From Pantoea trifolii (GTDB lineage: Bacteria; Pseudomonadota; Gammaproteobacteria; Enterobacterales; Enterobacteriaceae): 64,000 nt of DNA. Position 1 is the first letter of the stretch. Every line of letters begins with the position of its first letter. The DNA is taken from positions 744,001-808,000 of the forward strand of contig NZ_JANIET010000001.1 of NCBI RefSeq assembly GCF_024506435.1, in the 5' to 3' direction. The translations under genes and the position numbers were made by a program. A model generated the notes under the pieces. That model saw only the letters and a list, made by a program, of their open reading frames with translations, was not told the DNA's origin and made no database searches. Below, piece after piece: positions 44,058 to 55,290 of this stretch.

Positions 44058-45374
44058 ATGGCTGACTATCGGGGCAGAAAAGTCGTCATCATTGGATTAG
44101 GCATTACTGGCCTCTCCTGTGTTGATTTCTTCCTCGCGCAAGGCGTAACGCCACGCGTGATGGATACCCGTGTCTCGCCGCCGGGGCTGGACAAGCTGCC
44201 AGCCTCAGTGGAGCGCTATGTTGGCGGTATTAATAGCGATTGGCTGCTGGCGTCCGATCTGATTATCGCTAGCCCAGGCATCGCGCTGGCGCATCCTGCT
44301 TTGAGCGAAGCCGCCGATGCCGGGATTGAAATCATCGGCGATATCGAGCTGTTCTGCCGTGAAGCGCAGGCACCAATTGTGGCGATTACCGGTTCGAACG
44401 GCAAAAGCACCGTGACGACGCTGGTGGGTGAAATGGCGCGTGCCGCAGGGTGGCAGGTAGGCGTGGGCGGCAACATCGGTTTGCCGGCGCTAACGCTATT
44501 GAAATCGCCAGCACAGCTCTATGTGCTCGAACTCTCCAGCTTCCAGCTGGAAACCACACACAGCCTGAAAGCGGCCGCGGCGACGATCCTCAATCTCACC
44601 GAGGATCATATGGATCGCTATCCTCTCGGCATGCAGCAATATCGTGCCGCCAAGCTGCGTATTTACGAAAACGCCAGCGTCTGCGTAGTGAATGCTGACG
44701 ATGGCATGACCATGCCGGTGCGCGGTGTCGATCAGCGCTGCGTGAGCTTCGGCATCAACCTTGGCGATTATCATCTCAATCAGCAGCAAGGCAGCACCTG
44801 GCTGCGGGCGAAGGGCGAGAAAGTCCTGAACACCGATGAGATGACGCTGGTAGGTCAACATAATTACACCAACGCGCTGGCAGCGCTGGCATTGGCCGAC
44901 GCGGTGAACATCCCGCGCGCTTCCAGCCTGAAAGCCTTAACCACCTTTACCGGCCTTACGCACCGCTTCCAGCTGGTGCATGAAGCCAACGGCGTGCGCT
45001 GGATCAACGATTCCAAAGCCACCAACGTTGGCAGCACCGAAGCGGCGCTGAACGGCCTGAAGGTAAAAGGCACGTTGTGGCTGCTGCTGGGCGGCGACGG
45101 CAAATCGGCTGACTTCAGCCCGCTGGCGCGCTATCTGCAAGGCGACAGCGTGAAGCTGTTCTGTTTTGGTCGCGATGGCGATGCGTTAGCGGCACTGCGT
45201 CCGGAGATTGCCACGCGCACAGAAACCATGCAGCAGGCGATGACGCAAATTGCCGCACAGGTAAAAGCCGGCGATATGGTGCTGTTATCACCGGCCTGCG
45301 CCAGCCTTGACCAGTTCCGTAATTTTGAACAGCGCGGCGATCAGTTCGCGCAACTGGCGAAGGAGTTGAGCTGA
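44058..45374 (+). CDS. murD: UDP-MurNAc-L-alanine:D-glutamate ligase
   Basis: Adds D-glutamate to UDP-MurNAc-L-Ala. The 438 residues show the N-terminal Rossmann-like [14 protein letters not shown], the ATP loop [17 protein letters not shown] (about 111-127), [16 protein letters not shown] and [15 protein letters not shown]. The TGATG junction makes its stop overlap the ftsW start by one base. Confidence 0.98.
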   Translation: MADYRGRKVVIIGLGITGLSCVDFFLAQGVTPRVMDTRVSPPGLDKLPASVERYVGGINSDWLLASDLIIASPGIALAHPALSEAADAGIEIIGDIELFCREAQAPIVAITGSNGKSTVTTLVGEMARAAGWQVGVGGNIGLPALTLLKSPAQLYVLELSSFQLETTHSLKAAAATILNLTEDHMDRYPLGMQQYRAAKLRIYENASVCVVNADDGMTMPVRGVDQRCVSFGINLGDYHLNQQQGSTWLRAKGEKVLNTDEMTLVGQHNYTNALAALALADAVNIPRASSLKALTTFTGLTHRFQLVHEANGVRWINDSKATNVGSTEAALNGLKVKGTLWLLLGGDGKSADFSPLARYLQGDSVKLFCFGRDGDALAALRPEIATRTETMQQAMTQIAAQVKAGDMVLLSPACASLDQFRNFEQRGDQFAQLAKELS

Positions 45375-46588
45375 TGCGCATTCCTGGAGCCGGTATCGCC
45401 AATTATCTGTCAGTGCGCCTGCGCGATTGGGTGATGGGCGCGCGCGACAGTGATGATGCGCCGGTGGTCCTGTACGATCGCACGCTGCTGTGGCTGACCT
45501 TTGGGCTGGCGCTGATCGGTTTTGTGATGGTGACGTCGGCGTCAATGCCGGTTGGTCAACGTCTGAACGAAGATCCGTTCTACTTTGCCAAGCGTGATGC
45601 ATTCTATATCGCTTTGGCGTTCGGCATGGCGCTGGTGACCTTGCGCATCCCGATGGATTTCTGGCAGCGCTACAGCAACGTGATGCTGATGGTATCCGTG
45701 GTGATGCTGCTGATCGTCTTGGTCGTGGGTAGCTCGGTGAACGGCGCATCGCGCTGGATTGCCCTTGGCCCGCTGCGTATTCAGCCGGCTGAGCTCTCGA
45801 AGTTGACGCTGTTCTGCTATCTCGCCAGCTATCTGGTGCGCAAAGTAGAAGAGGTGCGTAACAACTTCTGGGGCTTCTGTAAGCCGATGGGCGTGATGGT
45901 GGTGCTGGCCGTGCTGCTACTGGCGCAGCCGGACCTCGGTACCGTGGTCGTGCTGTTTGTTACCACGCTGGCGATGCTGTTCCTCGCCGGGGCGAAAATG
46001 TGGCAGTTCCTGGCGATCATCGGCTCCGGCATTTTCGCCGTGGTGCTGCTGATCATCGCCGAACCGTACCGTATGCGCCGTGTAACGTCCTTCTGGAACC
46101 CGTGGGAAGATCCGTTCGGTAGCGGCTACCAGCTGACGCAATCCTTGATGGCATTTGGACGCGGTGAGTTCTGGGGACAGGGCTTAGGCAACTCGGTGCA
46201 GAAACTGGAATATCTGCCGGAAGCACATACCGACTTTATCTTCTCCATCATCGGTGAAGAGTTGGGTTATGTCGGTGTGGTTTTAGCGCTGTTGATGGTA
46301 TTCTTCGTCGCTTTTCGCGCGATGTCGATTGGTCGCCGTGCTCTGGAGATCGATCAGCGCTTCTCAGGCTTCCTCGCTTGCTCGATTGGCGTGTGGTTTA
46401 GCTTCCAGGCGCTGGTTAACGTCGGTGCGGCGGCGGGCATGCTGCCGACCAAAGGTCTGACACTGCCGCTGATCAGTTACGGTGGTTCGAGTCTGATCAT
46501 CATGTCGACCGCCATCGTGTTTTTATTGCGCATAGATTATGAAACGCGTCTGGCGAAAGCGCAGGCGTTTACCCGAGGTGCTCGATGA
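45374..46588 (+). CDS. ftsW: Septal peptidoglycan polymerase FtsW (SEDS)
   Basis: SEDS-family glycosyltransferase that polymerises lipid II at the septum in partnership with FtsI. The 404 residues have about ten transmembrane helices. Conserved segments are [51 protein letters not shown] (with the catalytic-loop Asp region) and [20 protein letters not shown]. It is slightly shorter than the E. coli protein (414), the difference lying at the termini. It overlaps murG by 4 bases. Confidence 0.97.
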   Translation: MRIPGAGIANYLSVRLRDWVMGARDSDDAPVVLYDRTLLWLTFGLALIGFVMVTSASMPVGQRLNEDPFYFAKRDAFYIALAFGMALVTLRIPMDFWQRYSNVMLMVSVVMLLIVLVVGSSVNGASRWIALGPLRIQPAELSKLTLFCYLASYLVRKVEEVRNNFWGFCKPMGVMVVLAVLLLAQPDLGTVVVLFVTTLAMLFLAGAKMWQFLAIIGSGIFAVVLLIIAEPYRMRRVTSFWNPWEDPFGSGYQLTQSLMAFGRGEFWGQGLGNSVQKLEYLPEAHTDFIFSIIGEELGYVGVVLALLMVFFVAFRAMSIGRRALEIDQRFSGFLACSIGVWFSFQALVNVGAAAGMLPTKGLTLPLISYGGSSLIIMSTAIVFLLRIDYETRLAKAQAFTRGAR

Positions 46589-47643
46589 GTGGCAAACGGC
46601 TGATGGTCATGGCAGGCGGTACTGGCGGACACGTGTTCCCCGGTCTGGCCGTTGCCCATCACCTGATGGAACAAGGCTGGCAGGTGCGCTGGCTGGGAAC
46701 CGCTGACCGAATGGAAGCGGATTTGGTACCAAAACACGGCATTGAAATTGATTTTATCCGCATCAGCGGTTTACGCGGTAAAGGCGTGAAAGCGCAGTTG
46801 CTGGCACCGGTGCGCATCTTCAATGCCTGGCGCCAGGCGCGTCGCATCATGAAGAGCTGGCAGCCGGATGTGGTGCTGGGCATGGGCGGCTATGTTTCAG
46901 GTCCCGGTGGTTTAGCCGCGTGGAGCTGCGGTATCCCGGTGGTGCTGCATGAGCAGAACGGCATTGCCGGCCTGACCAATAAGTGGCTGGCGAAAATCGC
47001 CACCAAAGTGATGCAGGCGTTTCCCGGTGCGTTTCCAAATGCTGAAGTGGTTGGCAATCCGGTGCGTACCGATGTGTTAGCGCTGCCGTTACCGGCAGAA
47101 CGTCTGAGCGCACGTTCCGGCCCGATTCGCGTGCTGGTGGTCGGCGGCAGCCAGGGCGCGCGTATCCTCAACCAGACCGTGCCACAAGTAGCCGCAGAGT
47201 TGGGTGAAGCCATTACGGTTTGGCATCAAACCGGGAAAGGCGGACTGGAAACCGTGCAGCAGGCTTACCGCGCAGCGGGCCAGCCGCAGCACAAAGTCAC
47301 CGAGTTTATCGATGACATGGCCGAAGCTTACGCCTGGGCCGATGTGGTGGTGTGCCGTTCGGGCGCATTGACGGTGAGCGAAGTGGCCGCCGCAGGTTTA
47401 CCGACGATTTTCGTGCCGTTTCAGCACAAAGATCGTCAGCAGTACTGGAATGCGTTGCCGCTGGAAAAAGCGGGCGCAGCCAAAATTTTCGAGCAGCCGC
47501 AATTTACCGCAGCTGTGGTAGCGGACACGCTGCGTCACTGGGATCGCACCACATTGTTGGCGATGGCAGAAAAAGCCCGTCAGGTCGCGATTCCCGATGC
47601 AACCGAGCGGGTTGCAAATGAAGTGGCGCGCGTCGCGAAGTAA
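46585..47643 (+). CDS. murG: Lipid II synthase MurG
   Basis: Transfers GlcNAc from UDP-GlcNAc to lipid I on the cytoplasmic face, yielding lipid II. The 352 residues have the glycine-rich N-terminal loop [15 protein letters not shown], the second [34 protein letters not shown], and the donor-binding [24 protein letters not shown] 60-base gap separates it from murC, the first real gap since mraZ. Confidence 0.98.
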   Translation: MSGKRLMVMAGGTGGHVFPGLAVAHHLMEQGWQVRWLGTADRMEADLVPKHGIEIDFIRISGLRGKGVKAQLLAPVRIFNAWRQARRIMKSWQPDVVLGMGGYVSGPGGLAAWSCGIPVVLHEQNGIAGLTNKWLAKIATKVMQAFPGAFPNAEVVGNPVRTDVLALPLPAERLSARSGPIRVLVVGGSQGARILNQTVPQVAAELGEAITVWHQTGKGGLETVQQAYRAAGQPQHKVTEFIDDMAEAYAWADVVVCRSGALTVSEVAAAGLPTIFVPFQHKDRQQYWNALPLEKAGAAKIFEQPQFTAAVVADTLRHWDRTTLLAMAEKARQVAIPDATERVANEVARVAK

Positions 47644-47712
47644 TTAATCGGCCAGTTGATTTGGCCCGTACCTTTAGCAGGTGCAAACGGGAAAAACAGG
47701 TAATTGAAACAG

Positions 47713-49188
47713 ATGAATACACAACAATTGGCAAAACTGCGTTCTATTGTGCCCGAGATGCGTCGCGTCCGGCACATTCACTTTGTCGGCATCGGTGGTG
47801 CTGGCATGGGCGGTATTGCCGAGGTGTTGGCGAACGAAGGCTATCACATTAGCGGTTCTGATCTGGCACCGAACGCGGTGACACAGCATCTGGCGGCGCT
47901 GGGCGCGACGATTTATTTCAACCATCGTCCGGAAAACGTCACCGATGCCAGCGTTGTCGTAGTGTCGACAGCCGTTGCGCAGGATAACCCTGAGCTGGTT
48001 GCCGCACGTGAGCAGCGTATTCCCGTCATTCGTCGTGCTGAGATGTTGGCAGAACTGATGCGTTTCCGTCACGGCATTGCCGTTGCCGGTACGCACGGTA
48101 AAACCACCACCACCGCGATGGTGACCAGCATTTACGCGGAAGGCGGACTGGATCCGACCTTCGTTAACGGCGGATTGGTTAAGGCCGCAGGTACGCATGC
48201 GCGCCTGGGCAGCAGCCGTTACCTGATTGCAGAAGCAGATGAAAGTGATGCGTCCTTCCTGCATCTGCAGCCGATGGTGGCGATTGTCACCAACATCGAA
48301 GCCGATCACATGGACACCTATCAGGGTGATTTTGAGAACCTGAAGCAGACGTTCATTAACTTCCTCCACAACCTGCCGTTCTACGGACGCGCGGTAATGT
48401 GCGTGGATGACGCGGTGATTCGTGACCTGATTCCGCGCGTAGGCCGCCAGGTAACCACCTATGGCTTCAGCGACGACGCAGATGTGCGTATCGAGAATTA
48501 CGAGCAGCGTGGCGCACAAGGTCACTTCACCATTATTCGTCAGGATAAGCCGGTGCTGAAAGTGACGCTGAATGCGCCTGGCCGTCATAACGCGCTGAAC
48601 GCGGCCGCCGCGGTAGCTGTTGCCAGCGAAGAAGGCATTGAAGATAACGCGATTCTGGCCGCGCTGGAGAGCTTCCAGGGCACCGGACGCCGCTTTGACG
48701 TGCTGGGCGAGTTCGATACCGCCGCCGTCAACGGTAATGCAGGCAGTGCGATGTTGGTTGACGATTACGGCCACCATCCCACCGAAGTGGATGTCACCAT
48801 CAAAGCCGCACGTGCGGGCTGGCCTGACAAGAAGCTGGTGATGGTGTTCCAGCCGCATCGCTACACGCGTACGCGTGACCTGTTTGATGATTTCGCTAAT
48901 GTGCTGTCGCAGGTGGATGTGTTGCTGATGCTGGATGTCTATCCGGCGGGTGAAGCCGCCATTCCCGGCGCTGACAGCCGTTCGCTGTGCCGCGCGATTC
49001 GTAACCGTGGCAAGGTTGATCCGATTCTGGTCTCTGAGCATGACGCGCTGCCAGACGCGCTGGCGCCGTTGCTGTCGGGCGATGATCTGGTGATCGTGCA
49101 GGGCGCAGGCAACATCGGCAAGATTGCCCGCAAGCTGGCCGAAAACGCATTGCAGCCTGCTGTTAAGACGGAGGCGCGTCATGACTGA
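47713..49188 (+). CDS. murC: UDP-MurNAc:L-alanine ligase
   Basis: Adds the first amino acid, L-alanine, to UDP-MurNAc. Start at ATG 47713 (491 aa, as in E. coli), reading [20 protein letters not shown]; a TTG three codons earlier is unlikely. Motifs are [30 protein letters not shown] (ATP loop, about 121-133), [22 protein letters not shown] and [10 protein letters not shown]. Its end overlaps ddlB by 8 bases. Confidence 0.98.
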   Translation: MNTQQLAKLRSIVPEMRRVRHIHFVGIGGAGMGGIAEVLANEGYHISGSDLAPNAVTQHLAALGATIYFNHRPENVTDASVVVVSTAVAQDNPELVAAREQRIPVIRRAEMLAELMRFRHGIAVAGTHGKTTTTAMVTSIYAEGGLDPTFVNGGLVKAAGTHARLGSSRYLIAEADESDASFLHLQPMVAIVTNIEADHMDTYQGDFENLKQTFINFLHNLPFYGRAVMCVDDAVIRDLIPRVGRQVTTYGFSDDADVRIENYEQRGAQGHFTIIRQDKPVLKVTLNAPGRHNALNAAAAVAVASEEGIEDNAILAALESFQGTGRRFDVLGEFDTAAVNGNAGSAMLVDDYGHHPTEVDVTIKAARAGWPDKKLVMVFQPHRYTRTRDLFDDFANVLSQVDVLLMLDVYPAGEAAIPGADSRSLCRAIRNRGKVDPILVSEHDALPDALAPLLSGDDLVIVQGAGNIGKIARKLAENALQPAVKTEARHD

Positions 49189-50101
49189 GAAGGTTGCAGT
49201 ATTGATGGGCGGCACTTCGGCAGAGCGTGACGTGTCGCTGATGTCCGGTGCGGCGGTGCTAGCCGGACTGCGTGAAATGGGCATTGATGCGCATGCAGTC
49301 GATACGCGTGATGTGTCAGTGCTGGATCTGAAACAGCAGGGCTTCGCTAAAGCGTTTATTGCTTTGCACGGCCGCGGTGGTGAAGACGGCACGCTGCAAG
49401 CGGTGCTGGAGTTCCTGCAACTGCCCTATACCGGCAGCGGCGTGATGGCTTCCGCCATCACCATGGACAAACTACGCAGCAAATTGTTGTGGCAGGGCAG
49501 GGGATTACCCTCAGGCAAATTTGTCTGGCTGACGCGTCAGCAGCATGAGCAAGGTTTAGACGCGGATACCACCGCCGCCATTGAGGCGCTGGGCTTACCG
49601 CTGTTTGTGAAGCCAAGCTGCGAAGGTTCTAGCGTGGGTATTAGCCGCGTGAACCATGCGGATGCCTTACCCGCAGCGCTTGAAGAAGCTTTTCGTCATG
49701 ATGATGACGTACTGATCGAAGCGTTTTTGAGCGGCGCGGAGTACACCGTGGGCATCGTGGGTGAGCAAATTCTGCCTTCTATCAGAATTAAAACCGCCAG
49801 CGAGTTCTATGACTATGAAGCTAAATACATTTCTGACGATACTGAATACTTCTGCCCGAGCGGATTAAGCGCCGAGCAGGAAGCAGAATTGCAGACGTTG
49901 GTGTGGTCAGCCTGGCGCGCATTGGGTTGCAGCGGCTGGGGGCGTGTCGACGTGATGGCTGACGGTGAGGGCAACTTCCAGTTGCTGGAAGTGAATACTT
50001 CGCCTGGCATGACCAGCCACAGCTTAGTGCCGATGGCAGCGAAGCAAGCGGGATACAGCTTCCCGCAGCTGGTAGCGCGTATTCTGGAGCTGGCTGACTG
50101 A
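49181..50101 (+). CDS. ddlB: D-alanine:D-alanine ligase B
   Basis: ATP-grasp enzyme forming D-Ala-D-Ala. Start at ATG 49181 (306 aa, equal to E. coli DdlB), with GGAGG upstream; a longer frame inside murC has no support. Motifs are [34 protein letters not shown], the flexible loop [14 protein letters not shown], and the metal-binding [16 protein letters not shown]. Confidence 0.98.
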   Translation: MTEKVAVLMGGTSAERDVSLMSGAAVLAGLREMGIDAHAVDTRDVSVLDLKQQGFAKAFIALHGRGGEDGTLQAVLEFLQLPYTGSGVMASAITMDKLRSKLLWQGRGLPSGKFVWLTRQQHEQGLDADTTAAIEALGLPLFVKPSCEGSSVGISRVNHADALPAALEEAFRHDDDVLIEAFLSGAEYTVGIVGEQILPSIRIKTASEFYDYEAKYISDDTEYFCPSGLSAEQEAELQTLVWSAWRALGCSGWGRVDVMADGEGNFQLLEVNTSPGMTSHSLVPMAAKQAGYSFPQLVARILELAD

Positions 50102-50102
50102 T

Positions 50103-50942
50103 ATGTCTCAGGCGGCGATACGAGTACGCAATCGCGAACCTCAGGAGCGGACACGCTCCGGGCGTAGCAACGGTGCGCGACTGTTTGGCATGGTGTTCCT
50201 GCTGATTGTGCTGGGCATCATGGTGGCGGGCGGCCTCGTGGTGCTGAAGTGGATGAATGACGCGTCACGCTTGCCGTTATCGAAGCTGGTGGTGACCGGG
50301 CAAACCCACTACACCACGCATGACGATATTCGCCAGGCCATTTTATCGCTTGGCGCGCCGGGGACCTTCATGTCGCAGAACGTGGATATTATCCAGCAGC
50401 AGATTGAGCGTTTACCCTGGATTAAGCAGGTCAGTGTACGCAAGCAGTGGCCTGATGAGCTGAAGATAAATCTGGTGGAGTACGTTCCGGTGGCACGCTG
50501 GAACGACTCACACATGGTGGACGCCGATGGCGTCTCCTTCAGCGTACCGGCCAGTCACGTTGGCAAAGAAGCGTTGCCAATGCTGTACGGCCCGGAAGGC
50601 AGTGAAAACGAGGTGTTAGCTGGCTATCACACCATGAGTGATGTGTTAAAGGCTAACAAGTTTACCCTGAAGGTCGCGTCGATGACGGCGCGGCGCTCAT
50701 GGCAATTAGTGACCAGTGACGATGTGCGCATCGAATTAGGTCGCAGCGATACCATGAAGCGTCTGAACCGTTTTATTGAGCTTTATCCGGATTTGCAGCA
50801 GCAGGGCCAGAGTCAGAACCAGCGCATCACGTATGTTGATTTGCGCTACGATTCGGGCGCCGCCGTCGGTTGGGCCGCTGCACCGATAGAGCCACAGGAC
50901 AGTAATCAGCAACAGAACCAGGCACAGGCTAAACCACAATGA
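50103..50942 (+). CDS. ftsQ: Cell division protein FtsQ
   Basis: Bitopic divisome scaffold that recruits FtsB and FtsL. The 279 residues comprise a basic cytoplasmic tail ([20 protein letters not shown]), a transmembrane helix (about 30-50), a POTRA domain beginning [20 protein letters not shown], and the beta domain with [20 protein letters not shown]. The C-terminus is Gln/Asn-rich. The end overlaps ftsA by 4 bases. Confidence 0.97.
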   Translation: MSQAAIRVRNREPQERTRSGRSNGARLFGMVFLLIVLGIMVAGGLVVLKWMNDASRLPLSKLVVTGQTHYTTHDDIRQAILSLGAPGTFMSQNVDIIQQQIERLPWIKQVSVRKQWPDELKINLVEYVPVARWNDSHMVDADGVSFSVPASHVGKEALPMLYGPEGSENEVLAGYHTMSDVLKANKFTLKVASMTARRSWQLVTSDDVRIELGRSDTMKRLNRFIELYPDLQQQGQSQNQRITYVDLRYDSGAAVGWAAAPIEPQDSNQQQNQAQAKPQ

Positions 50943-52195
50943 TCAAGGCAACGGACAGAAAACTGGTAGTAGGACTCGAAATTGGCACCGCGAAGGTGTC
51001 CGCCCTGGTTGGGGAAATTCTGCCCGATGGTATGGTCAATATTATTGGGGTGGGCAGTTGCCCGTCTCGCGGCATGGATAAAGGCGGCGTAAACGATCTG
51101 GAATCGGTGGTGAAATGCGTACAACGTGCCATCGATCAGGCTGAATTGATGGCGGACTGCCAGATTTCATCGGTCTACCTTGCTTTATCGGGCAAACATA
51201 TCAGTTGCCAGAACGAAATCGGGATGGTTCCGATTTCGGAAGAGGAAGTGACTCAGGATGATGTAGAGAACGTGGTGCATACGGCGAAATCCGTTCGCGT
51301 ACGTGACGAGCATCGTATCCTGCATGTCATTCCGCAGGAATATGCCATCGATTATCAGGAAGGCATTAAGAATCCAGTGGGACTTTCCGGCGTGCGTATG
51401 CAGGCGAAAGTACATTTGATCACCTGCCACAACGATATGGCAAAAAATATTGTCAAAGCCGTTGAACGTTGTGGCCTGAAAGTTGACCAACTGATTTTTG
51501 CTGGCCTGGCATCCAGTTTCTCAGTGTTAACAGAAGATGAACGTGAGCTGGGCGTCTGTGTTGTTGATATCGGTGGCGGTACAATGGATATCGCTGTCTA
51601 TACTGGCGGTGCACTGCGTCATACCAAAGTGATCCCGTATGCCGGGAACGTGGTAACCAGCGATATCGCCTACGCTTTTGGTACGCCGCCGACCGACGCA
51701 GAAGCGATTAAAGTGCGTCATGGTTGCGCATTGGGCTCGATTGTCGGCAAAGACGAAAATGTCGAAGTGCCGAGCGTAGGTGGACGTCCACCGCGTAGCC
51801 TGCAGCGTCAAACGCTGGCTGAAGTGATCGAGCCGCGTTACACCGAACTGTTGAATCTGGTCAACGACGAGATTCTGCAATTACAGGAGCAGCTGCGCCA
51901 GCAAGGCGTGAAACACCATCTGGCAGCCGGTATCGTGCTGACCGGTGGTGCGGCGCAGATTGAAGGTTTGGCAGCCTGCGCACAGCGCGTGTTCCACACG
52001 CAAGTGCGCATCGGACAGCCGCTTAACATCACCGGCCTGACAGATTATGCGCAGGAGCCGTATTACTCTACGGCAGTTGGCCTGCTGCATTACGGCAAAG
52101 AGTCACACATGAACGGTGATGCAGAAACGGAAAAACGCGCTTCAGTGGGCAACTGGTTTAAACGAATCAACAGCTGGCTGAAGAAAGAATTTTAA
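50939..52195 (+). CDS. ftsA: Cell division protein FtsA
   Basis: Actin-like ATPase that tethers FtsZ to the membrane and recruits later division proteins. The 418 residues include [20 protein letters not shown] (phosphate 1 loop), the FtsA-specific 1C domain (about 85-165), [17 protein letters not shown] (phosphate 2) and [16 protein letters not shown] (adenosine loop). The C-terminal amphipathic helix [16 protein letters not shown] is the membrane-targeting sequence. Confidence 0.98.
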   Translation: MIKATDRKLVVGLEIGTAKVSALVGEILPDGMVNIIGVGSCPSRGMDKGGVNDLESVVKCVQRAIDQAELMADCQISSVYLALSGKHISCQNEIGMVPISEEEVTQDDVENVVHTAKSVRVRDEHRILHVIPQEYAIDYQEGIKNPVGLSGVRMQAKVHLITCHNDMAKNIVKAVERCGLKVDQLIFAGLASSFSVLTEDERELGVCVVDIGGGTMDIAVYTGGALRHTKVIPYAGNVVTSDIAYAFGTPPTDAEAIKVRHGCALGSIVGKDENVEVPSVGGRPPRSLQRQTLAEVIEPRYTELLNLVNDEILQLQEQLRQQGVKHHLAAGIVLTGGAAQIEGLAACAQRVFHTQVRIGQPLNITGLTDYAQEPYYSTAVGLLHYGKESHMNGDAETEKRASVGNWFKRINSWLKKEF

Positions 52196-52266
52196 TTTTT
52201 GAAAAAGGAGATCATGCTGGCAATGTTTATGATCTCCAGGCGACAGGCACATAACGGAGAGAAATC

Positions 52267-53421
52267 ATGTTTGAACCTATGGAATTAACCAATGACGCGG
52301 TGATTAAAGTCATCGGCGTCGGCGGTGGCGGTGGCAACGCCGTAGAGCACATGGTACGCGAGCGTATCGAAGGTGTGGAATTCTTCGCTGTAAACACCGA
52401 CGCGCAAGCGTTGCGTAAGACAGCGGTCGGCCAGACGATCCAGATCGGGACCAATATCACTAAAGGTCTTGGCGCAGGTGCGAACCCAGAAGTGGGTCGT
52501 AACTCTGCAGAAGAGGATCGCGAAGCACTGCGTGCTGCGCTGGATGGTGCAGACATGGTGTTCATCGCAGCTGGCATGGGCGGCGGTACCGGTACCGGTG
52601 CAGCGCCAGTTGTAGCTGAAGTGGCAAAAGATTTGGGTATCCTGACTGTTGCGGTGGTGACTAAGCCATTCAACTTTGAAGGCAAAAAGCGTATGGCTTT
52701 TGCTGAGCAGGGTATCGCGGAACTGTCTAAGCATGTCGATTCACTGATCACTATTCCAAACGACAAGCTGCTGAAAGTTCTGGGTCGCGGTATTTCTCTG
52801 TTGGATGCGTTCGGCGCAGCTAACGACGTATTGAAAGGCGCAGTACAGGGTATCGCTGAACTGATTACACGTCCTGGCCTGATGAACGTCGACTTCGCGG
52901 ACGTGCGTACCGTGATGTCAGAAATGGGCTATGCCATGATGGGTTCCGGCGTGGCATGTGGTGAAGACCGTGCAGAAGAAGCGGCAGAAATGGCGATCTC
53001 CTCTCCACTTTTGGAAGACATCGATCTGTCTGGCGCGCGCGGCGTGCTGGTCAACATCACTGCGGGCTTCGACCTGCGTCTTGATGAGTTCGAAACCGTG
53101 GGTAACACCATCCGCGCCTTCGCTTCTGACAACGCAACCGTGGTTATCGGTACTTCTCTGGATCCAGAGATGAACGATGAACTGCGTGTGACTGTGGTGG
53201 CAACCGGCATCGGCATGGATAAGCGCCCTGAAATCACGCTGGTGACCAATAAACCGGCCACTCAGCCAGTGATGGATCATCGCTACCAGCAGCACGGCAT
53301 GGCGCCGCTGCCGCAGGAGCAGAAACCGGCTGCGAAAGTGGTGAATGACCAACCGACTGCATCCAGTAAAGAACCCGATTACCTTGATATTCCAGCCTTC
53401 TTGCGTAAGCAGGCAGACTAA
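52267..53421 (+). CDS. ftsZ: Cell division GTPase FtsZ
   Basis: Tubulin homologue that forms the Z-ring. The 384 residues contain [16 protein letters not shown], the tubulin signature [18 protein letters not shown] (about 105-122), the T7 loop [12 protein letters not shown] with the catalytic Asp, a flexible linker, and the conserved C-terminal peptide [14 protein letters not shown] that binds FtsA, ZipA and other partners. A 71-base gap after ftsA carries GGAGA before the ATG. Confidence 0.99.
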   Translation: MFEPMELTNDAVIKVIGVGGGGGNAVEHMVRERIEGVEFFAVNTDAQALRKTAVGQTIQIGTNITKGLGAGANPEVGRNSAEEDREALRAALDGADMVFIAAGMGGGTGTGAAPVVAEVAKDLGILTVAVVTKPFNFEGKKRMAFAEQGIAELSKHVDSLITIPNDKLLKVLGRGISLLDAFGAANDVLKGAVQGIAELITRPGLMNVDFADVRTVMSEMGYAMMGSGVACGEDRAEEAAEMAISSPLLEDIDLSGARGVLVNITAGFDLRLDEFETVGNTIRAFASDNATVVIGTSLDPEMNDELRVTVVATGIGMDKRPEITLVTNKPATQPVMDHRYQQHGMAPLPQEQKPAAKVVNDQPTASSKEPDYLDIPAFLRKQAD

Positions 53422-53522
53422 GAATATCCCGAGAATTGGGATTCTCCGCTCTTTGTGCTAAAGTATTCGCCCGCTGGTAATTTATACTGGCGGTCGGACA
53501 GGTAATATTGCGAGATAAAGCG

Positions 53523-54440
53523 ATGATCAAACAAAGGACACTAAAACGTATTGTTCAGGCGACTGGTGTCGGTTTACATACCGGCAAGAAAGTCACACTG
53601 ACGTTACGCCCTGCGTCGGCTAACACCGGGGTCATCTATCGTCGCACTGACTTGAATCCACCGGTAGATTTCCCGGCTGATGCAAAATATGTGCGCGACA
53701 CCATGCTGAGTACTTGCCTGGTGAATGATGAAGGCGTGCGTATTTCAACAGTCGAACATCTGAACGCCGCATTGGCGGGCTTGGGCATTGACAACATTAT
53801 TGTTGAAGTTGATGCACCGGAAATCCCGATTATGGATGGCAGTGCCGCACCTTTTGTCTATCTGCTGATGGACGCAGGCATCGAAGAGCTGAACAGCGCG
53901 AAGAAATTCGTACGCGTTAAGCAAGCGGTGCGTGTGGAAGACGGCGATAAGTGGGCCGAGATCAAACCGTATAACGGTTTCTCACTCGACTTTACTATCG
54001 ACTTCAAACATCCAGCGATCGACTCAAGCTCGCAGCGTTACCAGCTCAACTTCTCGGCTGAGAACTTTGTTCGCCAAATCAGCCGTGCGCGCACTTTTGG
54101 CTTTATGCGTGAAATCGAATATCTGCAGTCTAAAGGCCTGTGCCTGGGCGGTAGTTTAGATTGTGCGATTGGCCTCGATGATTTCCGCGTATTAAACGAA
54201 GACGGTCTGCGCTTTGAAGACGAATTTGTTCGTCATAAAATGCTCGATGCGATCGGCGACCTGTTCATGTGCGGCCACAACGTTATTGGCGCGTTTACCG
54301 CCTTTAAATCTGGCCATGCGTTGAACAACAAGTTGCTGCAAGCGGTTCTGGCTAAGCAGGAAGCCTGGGAATGGGCGACCTTCGAAGATGAAGCAGAACT
54401 GCCACTGGCATTCAAAGCACCAAATTTAGTTCTGGCGTAA
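53523..54440 (+). CDS. lpxC: UDP-3-O-acyl-N-acetylglucosamine deacetylase
   Basis: Zinc enzyme of the committed step in lipid A synthesis; its level is controlled by FtsH proteolysis in E. coli. Start at ATG 53523 (305 aa, same length as E. coli), reading [20 protein letters not shown]. Zinc and catalytic residues lie in [14 protein letters not shown] (His), [11 protein letters not shown] (Glu/Asp region) and [15 protein letters not shown] (His, Asp, His). The C-terminus, FKAPNLVLA, resembles the short nonpolar degradation tail. It closes the dcw cluster with a terminator. Confidence 0.98.
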   Translation: MIKQRTLKRIVQATGVGLHTGKKVTLTLRPASANTGVIYRRTDLNPPVDFPADAKYVRDTMLSTCLVNDEGVRISTVEHLNAALAGLGIDNIIVEVDAPEIPIMDGSAAPFVYLLMDAGIEELNSAKKFVRVKQAVRVEDGDKWAEIKPYNGFSLDFTIDFKHPAIDSSSQRYQLNFSAENFVRQISRARTFGFMREIEYLQSKGLCLGGSLDCAIGLDDFRVLNEDGLRFEDEFVRHKMLDAIGDLFMCGHNVIGAFTAFKSGHALNNKLLQAVLAKQEAWEWATFEDEAELPLAFKAPNLVLA

Positions 54441-54449
54441 GCCAGACAT

Positions 54450-54503
54450 AAAACGGCAGGTTTCGCTGACACCCTCTCCGGTCAGTTGAACCTGCCGTTT
54501 TTA
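54450..54503 (+). terminator. Terminator after lpxC with nested hairpin
   Basis: A 13-bp outer stem AAAACGGCAGGTT (54450-54462) / AACCTGCCGTTTT (54489-54501), followed by a T-run, encloses an inner CTGAC / GTCAG stem. It ends the dcw transcript. The remaining bases to secM (about 210) hold no gene; a TATCAT that could be a -10 lies near 54631. Confidence 0.88.
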
Positions 54504-54713
54504 TTGCCTCGCTTTTAATCCTGCCAAACCGATCTCAATTCGCTGTTGTGACTGGCGAAACCCTGTACAAAAAAACGTGAATTCCGCCGAAGCCCCTTTA
54601 ATGACTGGTGTCGAAGCCCCACATAAGTGCTATCATCTGGCGCTCATATAAGCTGGGTAACGCTAATTCTGGCGACCGCTTTATCACTTTATTCAATGCA
54701 TTGTGGACGGATT

Positions 54714-55214
54714 GTGATCGGGATTTTCTCACGCTGGCGACAATTAGGTAGACGCTATTTCTGGCCACATCTCCTGTTGGGGATGGTGGCGGCCAGTTTA
54801 GGCTTGCCTGCCTGCGCGCAAAGTGCTGAGCCCAAAGCAAATGATTCGCCGATCAGTAGCCTGTTTGTCGGCAATGTTGTCCACTTTGATCATCTGATTC
54901 GTCTGCAGGAAAGCGTGCGTCGACCGAATTTCAACGTCGATTACTGGCACCAGCATGCGATTCGCACGGTTATTCGCCACCTTTCGTTTAGCATGACGCC
55001 GCCCGCTCAGGCGGAAGCCGATCAAGCTGTGCCGCTGGCGGCACAAAAGCTAGCGTTGATTGGTTCGCTTCAGGCGCTGCTGACTTCTCACGCGCAAGCG
55101 CTGACTGTTGTTGAGCCGCAACAAAACCTGCGTAACAACGAACCACAAATCCATTCTTCTGCTGATTGGCAGGCTGCTATTCATGGCATCCGCGCCGGGC
55201 CTTTCATTGCTTAA
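54714..55214 (+). CDS. secM: Secretion monitor SecM (translation-arrest peptide)
   Basis: SecM senses Sec activity: its nascent chain arrests the ribosome unless pulled by SecA, which opens the secA ribosome site. Start chosen at GTG 54714 (166 aa), as in E. coli, with GGACGG upstream; the open frame continues further 5' without similarity. The N-terminal half holds a Sec signal (WPHLLLGMVAASLGLPACAQ). The central block VDYWHQHAIRTVIRHLSFSM is strongly conserved. The arrest motif near the C-terminus reads W-x5-GIRAGP, with W152 and P163 at the family spacing; the Phe five residues before the Trp in E. coli is His here. secA follows 76 bases later. Confidence 0.93.
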   Translation: MIGIFSRWRQLGRRYFWPHLLLGMVAASLGLPACAQSAEPKANDSPISSLFVGNVVHFDHLIRLQESVRRPNFNVDYWHQHAIRTVIRHLSFSMTPPAQAEADQAVPLAAQKLALIGSLQALLTSHAQALTVVEPQQNLRNNEPQIHSSADWQAAIHGIRAGPFIA

Positions 55215-55251
55215 CTGCTAACGTTTTTTCCACATCCTGTATCAGATTTTG

Positions 55252-55272
55252 CAGTCCGTGAGATCACGACTG
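55252..55272 (+). promoter_or_regulatory. secM-secA intergenic hairpin
   Basis: CAGT-c-CGTG loop AGAT CACG-ACTG folds into an 8-bp stem with one bulge, just ahead of the weak GAGA ribosome site (55277-55280) of secA. In E. coli, stalled SecM ribosomes remodel a hairpin in this interval to expose the secA start. Here the hairpin lies next to, not over, the ribosome site, so the exact switch may differ. Confidence 0.5.
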
Positions 55273-55290
55273 AATTGAGAAAAATTTATC

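Noticed and set aside
47674..49392. 572-codon open frame antisense to murC and the ddlB start
   Set aside because: It mirrors the murC coding frame in GC-rich sequence, has no start context and gives a low-complexity His/Arg/Gln-rich product with no recognisable domain.
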